A DNA stretch of 64,000 bases from Hippasteria phrygiana (GCA_037893225.1 JAZGUH010000378.1:427001-491000); one strand, 5' to 3'. Counted from the stretch's first letter, positions 9,964-21,188 are shown. Numbers and translations: made by a program. Notes: generated from the sequence alone by a model not told the origin.

Positions 9964-10013
<50 letters not shown>

Positions 10014-10019
10014 TCCGGC
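9947..10019 (-). tRNA. tRNA-Phe(GAA) unit 22, variant
   Basis: A58G; T5 trailer. Confidence 0.75.

Positions 10020-10168
10020 TGTATTATGATCCCAATTCCTACCTTCATGAGACTGTCAATGAAAAGTTGAGTTGAAAGATAGGTGATGACGTAGCCTATT
10101 TCTTTGCGTTTTGTCTCTTAATATGGGCAGTTTTCTTATTACAAGACACTTCAAAAATATAATCCGTT

Positions 10169-10185
10169 TGCCGGAACCCGGGATT

Positions 10186-10235
<50 letters not shown>

Positions 10236-10241
10236 TCCGGA
10169..10241 (-). tRNA. tRNA-Phe(GAA) unit 23, variant
   Basis: G1T; T5 trailer. Confidence 0.75.

Positions 10242-10387
10242 TGTATTATGATCCCAATTCCTACCTTCATGAGACTGGCAATGAAAAGTTGCGTTGAAAG
10301 ATAGGTGATGACGTATATTTCTGTGCGCTTTGTCTTTTAATAAGCGCAGTTTTCTTAATACAAGAAACTTCACAAATAAAAACCGTT

Positions 10388-10424
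10388 TGCCGGAACCCGG
10401 GATTGAACCAGGGACTATTGCGGC
10388..10424 (-). pseudogene. 37-nt tRNA-Phe minihelix, unit 24
   Basis: Same deletion as unit 11, plus one change in the acceptor 5' strand (+ strand reads TTGCGGC). Confidence 0.88.

Positions 10425-10570
10425 TGTATTATGATCCCAATTCCTACCTTCATGAGACTGTAAATGAAAAGTTGAAAGATAGGTGATGACGTAGACGTAT
10501 TTCTATGCGTTTTGTCATTTATCATGCGCAGTTTTCTTATTACAAAAAAAATTCAGAAATAGAAACCGTT

Positions 10571-10643
10571 TGCCGGAACCCGGGATTGAACCACGGACCT
10601 TCAGATCTTCAGTCTTACGCTCTCCCAACTGAGCTATTCCGGC
10571..10643 (-). tRNA. tRNA-Phe(GAA) unit 25, variant
   Basis: C28A and C50G; T8 downstream. Confidence 0.65.

Positions 10644-10788
10644 TGTATTATGATCCCAATTCCTACCTTCATGAGACTGTAAATGAAAAGTTGAAAGATA
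10701 GGTGATGACATAGACCTATTTCTTTGCGTTTTGTCTTTTAATATGCGCAGTTTTCTTATTACAAGAAACTTTACAAAAATAAACCGTT

Positions 10789-10816
10789 TGCCGGAACCCG
10801 GGATTGAACCATGGAA

Positions 10817-10855
<39 letters not shown>

Positions 10856-10861
10856 TCCGGC
10789..10861 (-). tRNA. tRNA-Phe(GAA) unit 26, variant
   Basis: G46T and C50A; T5 trailer. Confidence 0.65.

Positions 10862-11010
10862 TGTATTATGATCCCAATTCCTAACTTCATGAGACTGGCA
10901 ATGAAAAGTTGAGTTGAAAGATAGGTGATGACGTAGCCTATTTCTTTGCGTTTTGTCTCTTAATATGGGCAGTTTTCTTATTACAAGAAACTTCAAAAAT
11001 ACAACCCGTT

Positions 11011-11027
11011 TGCCGGAACCCGGGATT

Positions 11028-11077
<50 letters not shown>

Positions 11078-11083
11078 TCCGGC
11011..11083 (-). tRNA. tRNA-Phe(GAA) unit 27
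   Basis: Consensus; T5 trailer. Confidence 0.96.

Positions 11084-11228
11084 TGTATTATGATCCCAAT
11101 TCCTACCTTCATGAGACTGTAAATGAAAAGTTGAAAGATAGGTGATGACGTAGACCTATTTCTGTGCGTTTTGTCTTTTAACATGCACAGTTTTCCTATT
11201 ACAAGAAACTTCAAAAATATAATCCGTT

Positions 11229-11245
11229 TGCCGGAACCCGGGATT

Positions 11246-11295
<50 letters not shown>

Positions 11296-11301
11296 TCCGG
11301 A
11229..11301 (-). tRNA. tRNA-Phe(GAA) unit 28, variant
   Basis: G1T; T5 trailer. Confidence 0.75.

Positions 11302-11447
11302 TGTATTATGATCCCAATTCCTACCTTCATGAGACTGGCAATGAAAAGTTGCGTTGAAAGATAGGTGATGACGTATATTTCTGTGCGCTTTGTCTTTTAA
11401 TAAGCGCAGTTTTCTTAATACAAGAAACTTCACAAATAAAAACCGTT

Positions 11448-11484
11448 TGCCGGAACCCGGGATTGAACCAGGGACTATTCCGGC
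11448..11484 (-). pseudogene. 37-nt tRNA-Phe minihelix, unit 29
   Basis: Same deletion as unit 11. Confidence 0.9.

Positions 11485-11630
11485 TGTATTATGATCCCAA
11501 TTCCTACCTTCATGAGACTGTAAATGAAAAGTTGAAAGATAGGTGATGACGTAGACGTATTTCTATGCGTTTTGTCATTTATCATGCGCAGTTTTCTTAT
11601 TACAAAAAAAAATCAGAAATAGAAACCGTT

Positions 11631-11703
11631 TGCCGGAACCCGGGATTGAACCAGGGACCTTCAGATCTTCAGTCTTACGCTCTCCCAACTGAGCTATTCC
11701 GGC
11631..11703 (-). tRNA. tRNA-Phe(GAA) unit 30, variant
   Basis: C28A; T9 downstream. Confidence 0.7.

Positions 11704-11853
11704 TGTATTATGATCCCAATTCCTACCTTCATGAGACTGGCAATGAAAAGTTGCGTTGAAAGATAGGTGATGACATAGACCTATTTCTTTGCGTTTTGTC
11801 TTTTAATATGCGCAGTTTTCTTATTACAAGAAACTTCACAAATAGAAACCGTT

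Positions 11854-11870
11854 TGCCGGAACCCGGGATT

Positions 11871-11920
<50 letters not shown>

Positions 11921-11926
11921 TCCGGC
11854..11926 (-). tRNA. tRNA-Phe(GAA) unit 31
   Basis: Consensus; no close T4 run. Confidence 0.93.

Positions 11927-12076
11927 TGTATTATGATCCCAATTCCTACCTTCATGAGACTGGCAATGAAAAGTTGCGTTGAAAGATAGGTGATGACATA
12001 GACCTATTTCTTTGCGTTTTGTCTTTTAATATGCGCAGTTTTCTTATTACAAGAAACTTCACAAATAGAAACCGTT

Positions 12077-12093
12077 TGCCGGAACCCGGGATT

Positions 12094-12143
<50 letters not shown>

Positions 12144-12149
12144 TCCGGC
12077..12149 (-). tRNA. tRNA-Phe(GAA) unit 32
   Basis: Consensus; no close T4 run. Local duplicate of unit 31. Confidence 0.93.

Positions 12150-12298
12150 TGTATTATGATCCCAATTCCTACCTTCATGAGACTGTAAATGAAAAGTTGA
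12201 GTTGAAAGATAGGTGATGACGTAGCCTATTTCTTTGCGTTTTGTCTCTTAATATGGGCAGTTTTCTTATTACAAGAAACTTCAAAAATACAACACGTT

Positions 12299-12314
12299 TG
12301 CCGGAACCCGGGAT

Positions 12315-12353
<39 letters not shown>

Positions 12354-12359
12354 TCCGGC
12299..12359 (-). pseudogene. tRNA-Phe unit 33 with T-arm deletion
   Basis: Same deletion as unit 19; trailer has a private C-to-A change (ACACG), shared with unit 36. Confidence 0.9.

Positions 12360-12504
12360 TGTATTATGATCCCAATTCCTACCTTCATGAGACTGTAAAT
12401 GAAAAGTTGAAAGATAGGTGATGACATAGACCTATTTCTTTGCGTTTTGTCTTTTAATATGCGCAGTTTTCTTATTACAAGAAACTTCACAAATAGAAAC
12501 CGTT

Positions 12505-12521
12505 TGCCGGAACCCGGGATT

Positions 12522-12571
<50 letters not shown>

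Positions 12572-12577
12572 TCCGGC
12505..12577 (-). tRNA. tRNA-Phe(GAA) unit 34
   Basis: Consensus; no close T4 run. Confidence 0.93.

Positions 12578-12726
12578 TGTATTATGATCCCAATTCCTAC
12601 CTTCATGAGACTGGCAATGAAAAGTTGAGTTGAAAGATAGGTGATGACGTAGCCTATTTCTTTGCGTTTTGTCTCTTAATATGGGCAGTTTTCTTATTAC
12701 AAGAAACTTCAAAAATACAACCCGTT

Positions 12727-12743
12727 TGCCGGAACCCGGGATT

Positions 12744-12793
<50 letters not shown>

Positions 12794-12799
12794 TCCGGC
12727..12799 (-). tRNA. tRNA-Phe(GAA) unit 35
   Basis: Consensus; T5 trailer. Confidence 0.96.

Positions 12800-12948
12800 T
12801 GTATTATGATCCCAATTCCTACCTTCATGAGACTGTAAATGAAAAGTTGAGTTGAAAGATAGGTGATGACGTAGCCTATTTCTTTGCGTTTTGTCTCTTA
12901 ATATGGGCAGTTTTCTTATTACAAGAAACTTCAAAAATACAACACGTT

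Positions 12949-12964
12949 TGCCGGAACCCGGGAT

Positions 12965-13003
<39 letters not shown>

Positions 13004-13009
13004 TCCGGC
12949..13009 (-). pseudogene. tRNA-Phe unit 36 with T-arm deletion
   Basis: Same deletion as unit 19; units 33-35 and 36-38 form a 650-bp tandem duplicate. Confidence 0.9.

Positions 13010-13154
13010 TGTATTATGATCCCAATTCCTACCTTCATGAGACTGTAAATGAAAAGTTGAAAGATAGGTGATGACATAGACCTATTTCTTTGCGTTTTGT
13101 CTTTTAATATGCGCAGTTTTCTTATTACAAGAAACTTCACAAATAGAAACCGTT

Positions 13155-13171
13155 TGCCGGAACCCGGGATT

Positions 13172-13221
<50 letters not shown>

Positions 13222-13227
13222 TCCGGC
13155..13227 (-). tRNA. tRNA-Phe(GAA) unit 37
   Basis: Consensus; no close T4 run. Confidence 0.93.

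Positions 13228-13376
13228 TGTATTATGATCCCAATTCCTACCTTCATGAGACTGGCAATGAAAAGTTGAGTTGAAAGATAGGTGATGACGT
13301 AGCCTATTTCTTTGCGTTTTGTCTCTTAATATGGGCAGTTTTCTTATTACAAGAAACTTCAAAAATACAACCCGTT

Positions 13377-13393
13377 TGCCGGAACCCGGGATT

Positions 13394-13443
<50 letters not shown>

Positions 13444-13449
13444 TCCGGC
13377..13449 (-). tRNA. tRNA-Phe(GAA) unit 38
   Basis: Consensus; T5 trailer. In phase with the truncated left-edge unit. Confidence 0.96.

Positions 13450-13594
13450 TGTATTATGATCCCAATTCCTACCTTCATGAGACTGTAAATGAAAAGTTGA
13501 AAGATAGGTGATGACGTAGACCTATTTCTGTGCGTTTTGTCTTTTAACATGCACAGTTTTCCTATTTCAAGAAACTTCAAAAATATAAACCGTT

Positions 13595-13611
13595 TGCCGG
13601 AACCCGGGACT

Positions 13612-13661
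<50 letters not shown>

Positions 13662-13667
13662 TCCGGC
13595..13667 (-). tRNA. tRNA-Phe(GAA) unit 39, variant
   Basis: A58G; T5 trailer. Confidence 0.75.

Positions 13668-13813
13668 TGTATTATGATCCCAATTCCTACCTTCATGAGA
13701 CTGTCAATGAAAAGTTTAAAGATAGGTGATGACGTAGACCTATTTCTGTGCGTTTTGTCTTTTAACATGTACAGTTTTCCTATTACAAGAAACTTCAAAA
13801 AATACAACCCGTT

Positions 13814-13830
13814 TGCCGGAACTCGGGATT

Positions 13831-13880
<50 letters not shown>

Positions 13881-13886
13881 TCCGGC
13814..13886 (-). tRNA. tRNA-Phe(GAA) unit 40, variant
   Basis: G64A; T6 trailer. Confidence 0.75.

Positions 13887-14031
13887 TGTATTATGATCCC
13901 AATTCCTACCTTCATGAGACTGTAAATGAAAAGTTGAAAGATAGGTGATGACATAGACCTATTTCTTTGCGTTTTGTCTTTTAATATGCGCAGTTTTCTT
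14001 ATTACAAGAAACTTCACAAATAGAAACCGTT

Positions 14032-14067
14032 TGCCGGAACCCGGGATTGAACCAGGGACCTTCAGAA

Positions 14068-14098
<31 letters not shown>

Positions 14099-14104
14099 TC
14101 CGGC
14032..14104 (-). tRNA. tRNA-Phe(GAA) unit 41, variant
   Basis: A38T; no close T4 run. Confidence 0.8.

Positions 14105-14249
14105 TGTATTATGATCCCAATTCCTACCTTCATGAGACTGTAAATGAAAAGTTGAAAGATAGGTGATGACGTAGACCTATTTCTTTGCGTTTTGTCTTTT
14201 AATATGCGCAGTTTTCTTATTACAAGAAACTTCACAAATAGAAACCGTT

Positions 14250-14266
14250 TGCCGGAACCCGGGATT

Positions 14267-14316
<50 letters not shown>

Positions 14317-14322
14317 TCCGGC
14250..14322 (-). tRNA. tRNA-Phe(GAA) unit 42
   Basis: Consensus; no close T4 run. Confidence 0.93.

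Positions 14323-14467
14323 TGTATTATGATCCCAATTCCTACCTTCATGAGACTGTAAATGAAAAGTTGAAAGATAGGTGATGACGTAGACCTATTT
14401 CTGTGCGTTTTGTCTTTTAATATGCACAGTTTTCCTATTACAAGAAACTTTACAAAAATAAACCGTT

Positions 14468-14484
14468 TGCCGGAACCCGGGATT

Positions 14485-14534
<50 letters not shown>

Positions 14535-14540
14535 TCCGGC
14468..14540 (-). tRNA. tRNA-Phe(GAA) unit 43
   Basis: Consensus; T5 trailer. Confidence 0.96.

Positions 14541-14689
14541 TGTATTATGATCCCAATTCCTACCTTCATGAGAATGGCAATGAAAAGTTGAGTTGAAAGA
14601 TAGGTGATGACGTAGCCTATTTCTTTGCGTTTTGTCTCTTAATATGGGCAGTTTTCTTATTACAAGAAACTTCACAAATAGAAACCGTT

Positions 14690-14707
14690 TGCCGGAACCC
14701 GGGATTA

Positions 14708-14756
<49 letters not shown>

Positions 14757-14762
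14757 TCCGGC
14690..14762 (-). tRNA. tRNA-Phe(GAA) unit 44, variant
   Basis: C56T; no close T4 run. Confidence 0.65.

Positions 14763-14911
14763 TGTATTATGATCCCAATTCCTACCTTCATGAGACTGGC
14801 AATGAAAAGTTGAGTTGAAAGATAGGTGATGACGTAGCCTATTTCTTTGCGTTTTGTCTCTTAATATGGGCAGTTTTCTTATTACAAGAAACTTCAAAAA
14901 TACAACCCGTT

Positions 14912-14928
14912 TGCCGGAATCCGGGATT

Positions 14929-14978
<50 letters not shown>

Positions 14979-14984
14979 TCCGGC
14912..14984 (-). tRNA. tRNA-Phe(GAA) unit 45, variant
   Basis: G65A; T5 trailer. Confidence 0.75.

Positions 14985-15129
14985 TGTATTATGATCCCAA
15001 TTCCTACCTTCATGAGACTGTAAATGAAAAGTTGAAAGATAGGTGATGACGTAGACCTATTTCTGTGCGTTTTGTCTTTTAACATGCACAGTTTTCCTAT
15101 TACAAGAAACTTTACAAAAATAAACCGTT

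Positions 15130-15146
15130 TGCCGGAACCCGGGATT

Positions 15147-15196
<50 letters not shown>

Positions 15197-15202
15197 TCCG
15201 GC
15130..15202 (-). tRNA. tRNA-Phe(GAA) unit 46
   Basis: Consensus; T5 trailer. Confidence 0.96.

Positions 15203-15351
15203 TGTATTATGATCCCAATTCCTACCTTCATGAGACTGGCAATGAAAAGTTGAGTTGAAAGATAGGTGATGACGTAGCCTATTTCTTTGCGTTTTGTCTC
15301 TTAATATGGGCAGTTTTCTTATTACAAGAAACTTCAAAAATACAACCCGTT

Positions 15352-15368
15352 TGCCGGAACCCGGGATT

Positions 15369-15418
<50 letters not shown>

Positions 15419-15424
15419 TCCGGC
15352..15424 (-). tRNA. tRNA-Phe(GAA) unit 47
   Basis: Consensus; T5 trailer. Confidence 0.96.

Positions 15425-15569
15425 TGTATTATGATCCCAATTCCTACCTTCATGAGACTGTAAATGAAAAGTTGAAAGATAGGTGATGACGTAGACCTAT
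15501 TTCTGTGCGTTTTGTCTTTTAACATGCACAGTTTTCCTATTACAAGAAACTTCAAAAATATAATCCGTT

Positions 15570-15586
15570 TGCCGGAACCCGGGATT

Positions 15587-15636
<50 letters not shown>

Positions 15637-15642
15637 TCCGGA
15570..15642 (-). tRNA. tRNA-Phe(GAA) unit 48, variant
   Basis: G1T; T5 trailer. Confidence 0.75.

Positions 15643-15788
15643 TGTATTATGATCCCAATTCCTACCTTCATGAGACTGGCAATGAAAAGTTGCGTTGAAA
15701 GATAGGTGATGACGTATATTTCTGTGCGCTTTGTCTTTTAATAAGCGCAGTTTTCTTAATACAAGAAACTTCACAAATAAAAACCGTT

Positions 15789-15825
15789 TGCCGGAACCCG
15801 GGATTGAACCAGGGACTATTCCGGC
15789..15825 (-). pseudogene. 37-nt tRNA-Phe minihelix, unit 49
   Basis: Same deletion as unit 11. Confidence 0.9.

Positions 15826-15971
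15826 TGTATTATGATCCCAATTCCTACCTTCATGAGACTGTAAATGAAAAGTTGAAAGATAGGTGATGACGTAGACGTA
15901 TTTCTATGCGTTTTGTCATTTATCATGCGCAGTTTTCTTATTACAAAAAAAATTCAGAAATAGAAACCGTT

Positions 15972-16044
15972 TGCCGGAACCCGGGATTGAACCACGGACC
16001 TTCAGATCTTCAGTCTTACGCTCTCCCAACTGAGCTATTCCGGC
15972..16044 (-). tRNA. tRNA-Phe(GAA) unit 50, variant
   Basis: C28A and C50G; T8 downstream. Confidence 0.65.

Positions 16045-16189
16045 TGTATTATGATCCCAATTCCTACCTTCATGAGACTGTAAATGAAAAGTTGAAAGAT
16101 AGGTGATGACATAGACCTATTTCTTTGCGTTTTGTCTTTTAATATGCGCAGTTTTCTTATTACAAGAAACTTTACAAAAATAAACCGTT

Positions 16190-16217
16190 TGCCGGAACCC
16201 GGGATTGAACCATGGAA

Positions 16218-16256
<39 letters not shown>

Positions 16257-16262
16257 TCCGGC
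16190..16262 (-). tRNA. tRNA-Phe(GAA) unit 51, variant
   Basis: G46T and C50A; T5 trailer. Confidence 0.65.

Positions 16263-16411
16263 TGTATTATGATCCCAATTCCTAACTTCATGAGACTGGC
16301 AATGAAAAGTTGAGTTGAAAGATAGGTGATGACGTAGCCTATTTCTTTGCGTTTTGTCTCTTAATATGGGCAGTTTTCTTATTACAAGAAACTTCAAAAA
16401 TACAACCCGTT

Positions 16412-16428
16412 TGCCGGAACCCGGGATT

Positions 16429-16478
<50 letters not shown>

Positions 16479-16484
16479 TCCGGC
16412..16484 (-). tRNA. tRNA-Phe(GAA) unit 52
   Basis: Consensus; T5 trailer. Confidence 0.96.

Positions 16485-16629
16485 TGTATTATGATCCCAA
16501 TTCCTACCTTCATGAGACTGTAAATGAAAAGTTGAAAGATAGGTGATGACGTAGACCTATTTCTGTGCGTTTTGTCTTTTAACATGCACAGTTTTCCTAT
16601 TACAAGAAACTTCAAAAATATAATCGGTT

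Positions 16630-16646
16630 TGCCGGAACCCGGGATT

Positions 16647-16696
<50 letters not shown>

Positions 16697-16702
16697 TCCG
16701 GA
16630..16702 (-). tRNA. tRNA-Phe(GAA) unit 53, variant
   Basis: G1T; T5 trailer carrying the ATCGG change. Confidence 0.75.

Positions 16703-16848
16703 TGTATTATGATCCCAATTCCTACCTTCATGAGACTGGCAATGAAAAGTTGCGTTGAAAGATAGGTGATGACGTATATTTCTGTGCGCTTTGTCTTTTA
16801 ATAAGCGCAGTTTTCTTAATACAAGAAACTTCACAAATAAAAACCGTT

Positions 16849-16885
16849 TGCCGGAACCCGGGATTGAACCAGGGACTATTCCGGC
16849..16885 (-). pseudogene. 37-nt tRNA-Phe minihelix, unit 54
   Basis: Same deletion as unit 11. Confidence 0.9.

Positions 16886-17031
16886 TGTATTATGATCCCA
16901 ATTCCTACCTTCATGAGACTGTAAATGAAAAGTTGAAAGATAGGTGATGACGTAGACGTATTTCTATGCGTTTTGTCATTTATCATGCGCAGTTTTCTTA
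17001 TTACAAAAAAAATTCAGAAATAGAAACCGTT

Positions 17032-17104
17032 TGCCGGAACCCGGGATTGAACCAGGGACCTTCAGATCTTCAGTCTTACGCTCTCCCAACTGAGCTATTC
17101 CGGC
17032..17104 (-). tRNA. tRNA-Phe(GAA) unit 55, variant
   Basis: C28A; T8 downstream. Confidence 0.7.

Positions 17105-17254
17105 TGTATTATGATCCCAATTCCTACCTTCATGAGACTGGCAATGAAAAGTTGCGTTGAAAGATAGGTGATGACATAGACCTATTTCTTTGCGTTTTGT
17201 CTTTTAATATGCGCAGTTTTCTTATTACAAGAAACTTCACAAATAGAAACCGTT

Positions 17255-17271
17255 TGCCGGAACCCGGGATT

Positions 17272-17321
<50 letters not shown>

Positions 17322-17327
17322 TCCGGC
17255..17327 (-). tRNA. tRNA-Phe(GAA) unit 56
   Basis: Consensus; no close T4 run. Confidence 0.93.

Positions 17328-17476
17328 TGTATTATGATCCCAATTCCTACCTTCATGAGACTGTAAATGAAAAGTTGAGTTGAAAGATAGGTGATGACGT
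17401 AGCCTATTTCTTTGCGTTTTGTCTCTTAATATGGGCAGTTTTCTTATTACAAGAAACTTCAAAAATACAACCCGTT

Positions 17477-17492
17477 TGCCGGAACCCGGGAT

Positions 17493-17531
<39 letters not shown>

Positions 17532-17537
17532 TCCGGC
17477..17537 (-). pseudogene. tRNA-Phe unit 57 with T-arm deletion
   Basis: Same deletion as unit 19. Confidence 0.9.

Positions 17538-17682
17538 TGTATTATGATCCCAATTCCTACCTTCATGAGACTGTAAATGAAAAGTTGAAAGATAGGTGAT
17601 GACATAGACCTATTTCTTTGCGTTTTGTCTTTTAATATGGGCAGTTTTCTTATTACAAGAAACTTCACAAATAGAAACCGTT

Positions 17683-17699
17683 TGCCGGAACCCGGGATT

Positions 17700-17742
<43 letters not shown>

Positions 17743-17755
17743 TAGCTATTCCGGC
17683..17755 (-). tRNA. tRNA-Phe(GAA) unit 58, variant
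   Basis: C13A; no close T4 run. Confidence 0.7.

Positions 17756-17904
17756 TGTATTATGATCCCAATTCCTACCTTCATGAGACTGGCAATGAAA
17801 AGTTGAGTTGAAAGATAGGTGATGACGTAGCCTATTTCTTTGCGTTTTGTCTCTTAATATGGGCAGTTTTCTTATTACAAGAAACTTCAAAAATACAACC
17901 CGTT

Positions 17905-17921
17905 TGCCGGAACCCGGGATT

Positions 17922-17971
<50 letters not shown>

Positions 17972-17977
17972 TCCGGC
17905..17977 (-). tRNA. tRNA-Phe(GAA) unit 59
   Basis: Consensus; T5 trailer. Confidence 0.96.

Positions 17978-18122
17978 TGTATTATGATCCCAATTCCTAC
18001 CTTCATGAGACTGTAAATGAAAAGTTGAAAGATAGGTGATGACGTAGACCTATTTCTGTGCGTTTTGTCTTTTAACATGCACAGTTTTCCTATTACAAGA
18101 AACTTTACAAAAATAAACCGTT

Positions 18123-18139
18123 TGCCGGAACCCGGGATT

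Positions 18140-18189
<50 letters not shown>

Positions 18190-18195
18190 TCCGGC
18123..18195 (-). tRNA. tRNA-Phe(GAA) unit 60
   Basis: Consensus; T5 trailer. Confidence 0.96.

Positions 18196-18344
18196 TGTAT
18201 TATGATCCCAATTCCTACCTTCATGAGACTGGCAATGAAAAGTTGAGTTGAAAGATAGGTGATGACGTAGCCTATTTCTTTGCGTTTTGTCTCTTAATAT
18301 GGGCAGTTTTCTTATTACAAGAAACTTCAAAAATACAACCCGTT

Positions 18345-18361
18345 TGCCGGAACCCGGGATT

Positions 18362-18411
<50 letters not shown>

Positions 18412-18417
18412 TCCGGC
18345..18417 (-). tRNA. tRNA-Phe(GAA) unit 61
   Basis: Consensus; T5 trailer. Confidence 0.96.

Positions 18418-18562
18418 TGTATTATGATCCCAATTCCTACCTTCATGAGACTGTAAATGAAAAGTTGAAAGATAGGTGATGACGTAGACCTATTTCTGTG
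18501 CGTTTTGTCTTTTAACATGCACAGTTTTCCTATTACAAGAAACTTCAAAAATATAATCCGTT

Positions 18563-18579
18563 TGCCGGAACCCGGGATT

Positions 18580-18629
<50 letters not shown>

Positions 18630-18635
18630 TCCGGA
18563..18635 (-). tRNA. tRNA-Phe(GAA) unit 62, variant
   Basis: G1T; T5 trailer. Confidence 0.75.

Positions 18636-18781
18636 TGTATTATGATCCCAATTCCTACCTTCATGAGACTGGCAATGAAAAGTTGCGTTGAAAGATAGGT
18701 GATGACGTATATTTCTGTGCGCTTTGTCTTTTAATAAGCGCAGTTTTCTTAATACAAGAAACTTCACAAATAAAAACCGTT

Positions 18782-18818
18782 TGCCGGAACCCGGGATTGA
18801 ACCAGGGACTATTCCGGC
18782..18818 (-). pseudogene. 37-nt tRNA-Phe minihelix, unit 63
   Basis: Same deletion as unit 11. Confidence 0.9.

Positions 18819-18964
18819 TGTATTATGATCCCAATTCCTACCTTCATGAGACTGTAAATGAAAAGTTGAAAGATAGGTGATGACGTAGACGTATTTCTAT
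18901 GCGTTTTGTCATTTATCATGCGCAGTTTTCTTATTACAAAAAAAATTCAGAAATAGAAACCGTT

Positions 18965-19037
18965 TGCCGGAACCCGGGATTGAACCACGGACCTTCAGAT
19001 CTTCAGTCTTACGCTCTCCCAACTGAGCTATTCCGGC
18965..19037 (-). tRNA. tRNA-Phe(GAA) unit 64, variant
   Basis: C28A and C50G; T8 downstream. Confidence 0.65.

Positions 19038-19182
19038 TGTATTATGATCCCAATTCCTACCTTCATGAGACTGTAAATGAAAAGTTGAAAGATAGGTGAT
19101 GACATAGACCTATTTCTTTGCGTTTTGTCTTTTAATATGCGCAGTTTTCTTATTACAAGAAACTTTACAAAAATAAACCGTT

Positions 19183-19210
19183 TGCCGGAACCCGGGATTG
19201 AACCATGGAA

Positions 19211-19249
<39 letters not shown>

Positions 19250-19255
19250 TCCGGC
19183..19255 (-). tRNA. tRNA-Phe(GAA) unit 65, variant
   Basis: G46T and C50A; T5 trailer. 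Confidence 0.65.

Positions 19256-19404
19256 TGTATTATGATCCCAATTCCTAACTTCATGAGACTGGCAATGAAA
19301 AGTTGAGTTGAAAGATAGGTGATGACGTAGCCTATTTCTTTGCGTTTTGTCTCTTAATATGGGCAGTTTTCTTATTACAAGAAACTTCAAAAATACAACC
19401 CGTT

Positions 19405-19421
19405 TGCCGGAACCCGGGATT

Positions 19422-19471
<50 letters not shown>

Positions 19472-19477
19472 TCCGGC
19405..19477 (-). tRNA. tRNA-Phe(GAA) unit 66
   Basis: Consensus; T5 trailer. Confidence 0.96.

Positions 19478-19622
19478 TGTATTATGATCCCAATTCCTAC
19501 CTTCATGAGACTGTAAATGAAAAGTTGAAAGATAGGTGATGACGTAGACCTATTTCTGTGCGTTTTGTCTTTTAACATGCACAGTTTTCCTATTACAAGA
19601 AACTTCAAAAATATAATCGGTT

Positions 19623-19639
19623 TGCCGGAACCCGGGATT

Positions 19640-19689
<50 letters not shown>

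Positions 19690-19695
19690 TCCGGA
19623..19695 (-). tRNA. tRNA-Phe(GAA) unit 67, variant
   Basis: G1T; T5 trailer carrying the ATCGG change. Confidence 0.75.

Positions 19696-19841
19696 TGTAT
19701 TATGATCCCAATTCCTACCTTCATGAGACTGGCAATGAAAAGTTGCGTTGAAAGATAGGTGATGACGTATATTTCTGTGCGCTTTGTCTTTTAATAAGCG
19801 CAGTTTTCTTAATACAAGAAACTTCACAAATAAAAACCGTT

Positions 19842-19878
19842 TGCCGGAACCCGGGATTGAACCAGGGACTATTCCGGC
19842..19878 (-). pseudogene. 37-nt tRNA-Phe minihelix, unit 68
   Basis: Same deletion as unit 11. Confidence 0.9.

Positions 19879-20024
19879 TGTATTATGATCCCAATTCCTA
19901 CCTTCATGAGACTGTAAATGAAAAGTTGAAAGATAGGTGATGACGTAGACGTATTTCTATGCGTTTTGTCATTTATCATGCGCAGTTTTCTTATTACAAA
20001 AAAAATTCAGAAATAGAAACCGTT

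Positions 20025-20097
20025 TGCCGGAACCCGGGATTGAACCAGGGACCTTCAGATCTTCAGTCTTACGCTCTCCCAACTGAGCTATTCCGGC
20025..20097 (-). tRNA. tRNA-Phe(GAA) unit 69, variant
   Basis: C28A; T8 downstream. Confidence 0.7.

Positions 20098-20247
20098 TGT
20101 ATTATGATCCCAATTCCTACCTTCATGAGACTGGCAATGAAAAGTTGCGTTGAAAGATAGGTGATGACATAGACCTATTTCTTTGCGTTTTGTCTTTTAA
20201 TATGCGCAGTTTTCTTATTACAAGAAACTTCACAAATAGAAACCGTT

Positions 20248-20264
20248 TGCCGGAACCCGGGATT

Positions 20265-20314
<50 letters not shown>

Positions 20315-20320
20315 TCCGGC
20248..20320 (-). tRNA. tRNA-Phe(GAA) unit 70
   Basis: Consensus; no close T4 run. Confidence 0.93.

Positions 20321-20469
20321 TGTATTATGATCCCAATTCCTACCTTCATGAGACTGTAAATGAAAAGTTGAGTTGAAAGATAGGTGATGACGTAGCCTAT
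20401 TTCTTTGCGTTTTGTCTCTTAATATGGGCAGTTTTCTTATTACAAGAAACTTCAAAAATACAACCCGTT

Positions 20470-20485
20470 TGCCGGAACCCGGGAT

Positions 20486-20524
<39 letters not shown>

Positions 20525-20530
20525 TCCGGC
20470..20530 (-). pseudogene. tRNA-Phe unit 71 with T-arm deletion
   Basis: Same deletion as unit 19. Confidence 0.9.

Positions 20531-20675
20531 TGTATTATGATCCCAATTCCTACCTTCATGAGACTGTAAATGAAAAGTTGAAAGATAGGTGATGACATAG
20601 ACCTATTTCTTTGCGTTTTGTCTTTTAATATGGGCAGTTTTCTTATTACAAGAAACTTCACAAATAGAAACCGTT

Positions 20676-20692
20676 TGCCGGAACCCGGGATT

Positions 20693-20735
<43 letters not shown>

Positions 20736-20748
20736 TAGCTATTCCGGC
20676..20748 (-). tRNA. tRNA-Phe(GAA) unit 72, variant
   Basis: C13A; no close T4 run. 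Confidence 0.7.

Positions 20749-20897
20749 TGTATTATGATCCCAATTCCTACCTTCATGAGACTGGCAATGAAAAGTTGAG
20801 TTGAAAGATAGGTGATGACGTAGCCTATTTCTTTGCGTTTTGTCTCTTAATATGGGCAGTTTTCTTATTACAAGAAACTTCAAAAATACAACCCGTT

Positions 20898-20914
20898 TGC
20901 CGGAACCCGGGATT

Positions 20915-20964
<50 letters not shown>

Positions 20965-20970
20965 TCCGGC
20898..20970 (-). tRNA. tRNA-Phe(GAA) unit 73
   Basis: Consensus; T5 trailer. Confidence 0.96.

Positions 20971-21115
20971 TGTATTATGATCCCAATTCCTACCTTCATG
21001 AGACTGTAAATGAAAAGTTGAAAGATAGGTGATGACGTAGACCTATTTCTGTGCGTTTTGTCTTTTAACATGCACAGTTTTCCTATTTCAAGAAACTTCA
21101 AAAATATAAACCGTT

Positions 21116-21132
21116 TGCCGGAACCCGGGACT

Positions 21133-21182
<50 letters not shown>

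Positions 21183-21188
21183 TCCGGC
21116..21188 (-). tRNA. tRNA-Phe(GAA) unit 74, variant
   Basis: A58G; T5 trailer. Confidence 0.75.

Larger units (their letters stand above)
10169..11703. repeat. Eight-unit cassette, copy 2
   Basis: 2,775 bp after copy 1. First G1T unit has spacer variant ACAAGACAC; the last unit has an A9 tract instead of A8. Confidence 0.95.
15570..17104. repeat. Eight-unit cassette, copy 3
   Basis: Part of the 8,176-bp duplicated block. Its second G1T unit has a private C-to-G change at 16626. Confidence 0.95.
13398..17977. repeat. 8,176-bp-displaced duplicated block, copy 2 (units 39-59)
   Basis: Matches 5222-9801 unit for unit. Unit 60, at the same phase as unit 22, differs (consensus instead of A58G), marking the end of the shared block. 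Confidence 0.95.
18563..20097. repeat. Eight-unit cassette, copy 4
   Basis: 2,993 bp after copy 3 and sharing its private C-to-G change (19619), so these two are close relatives. Confidence 0.95.
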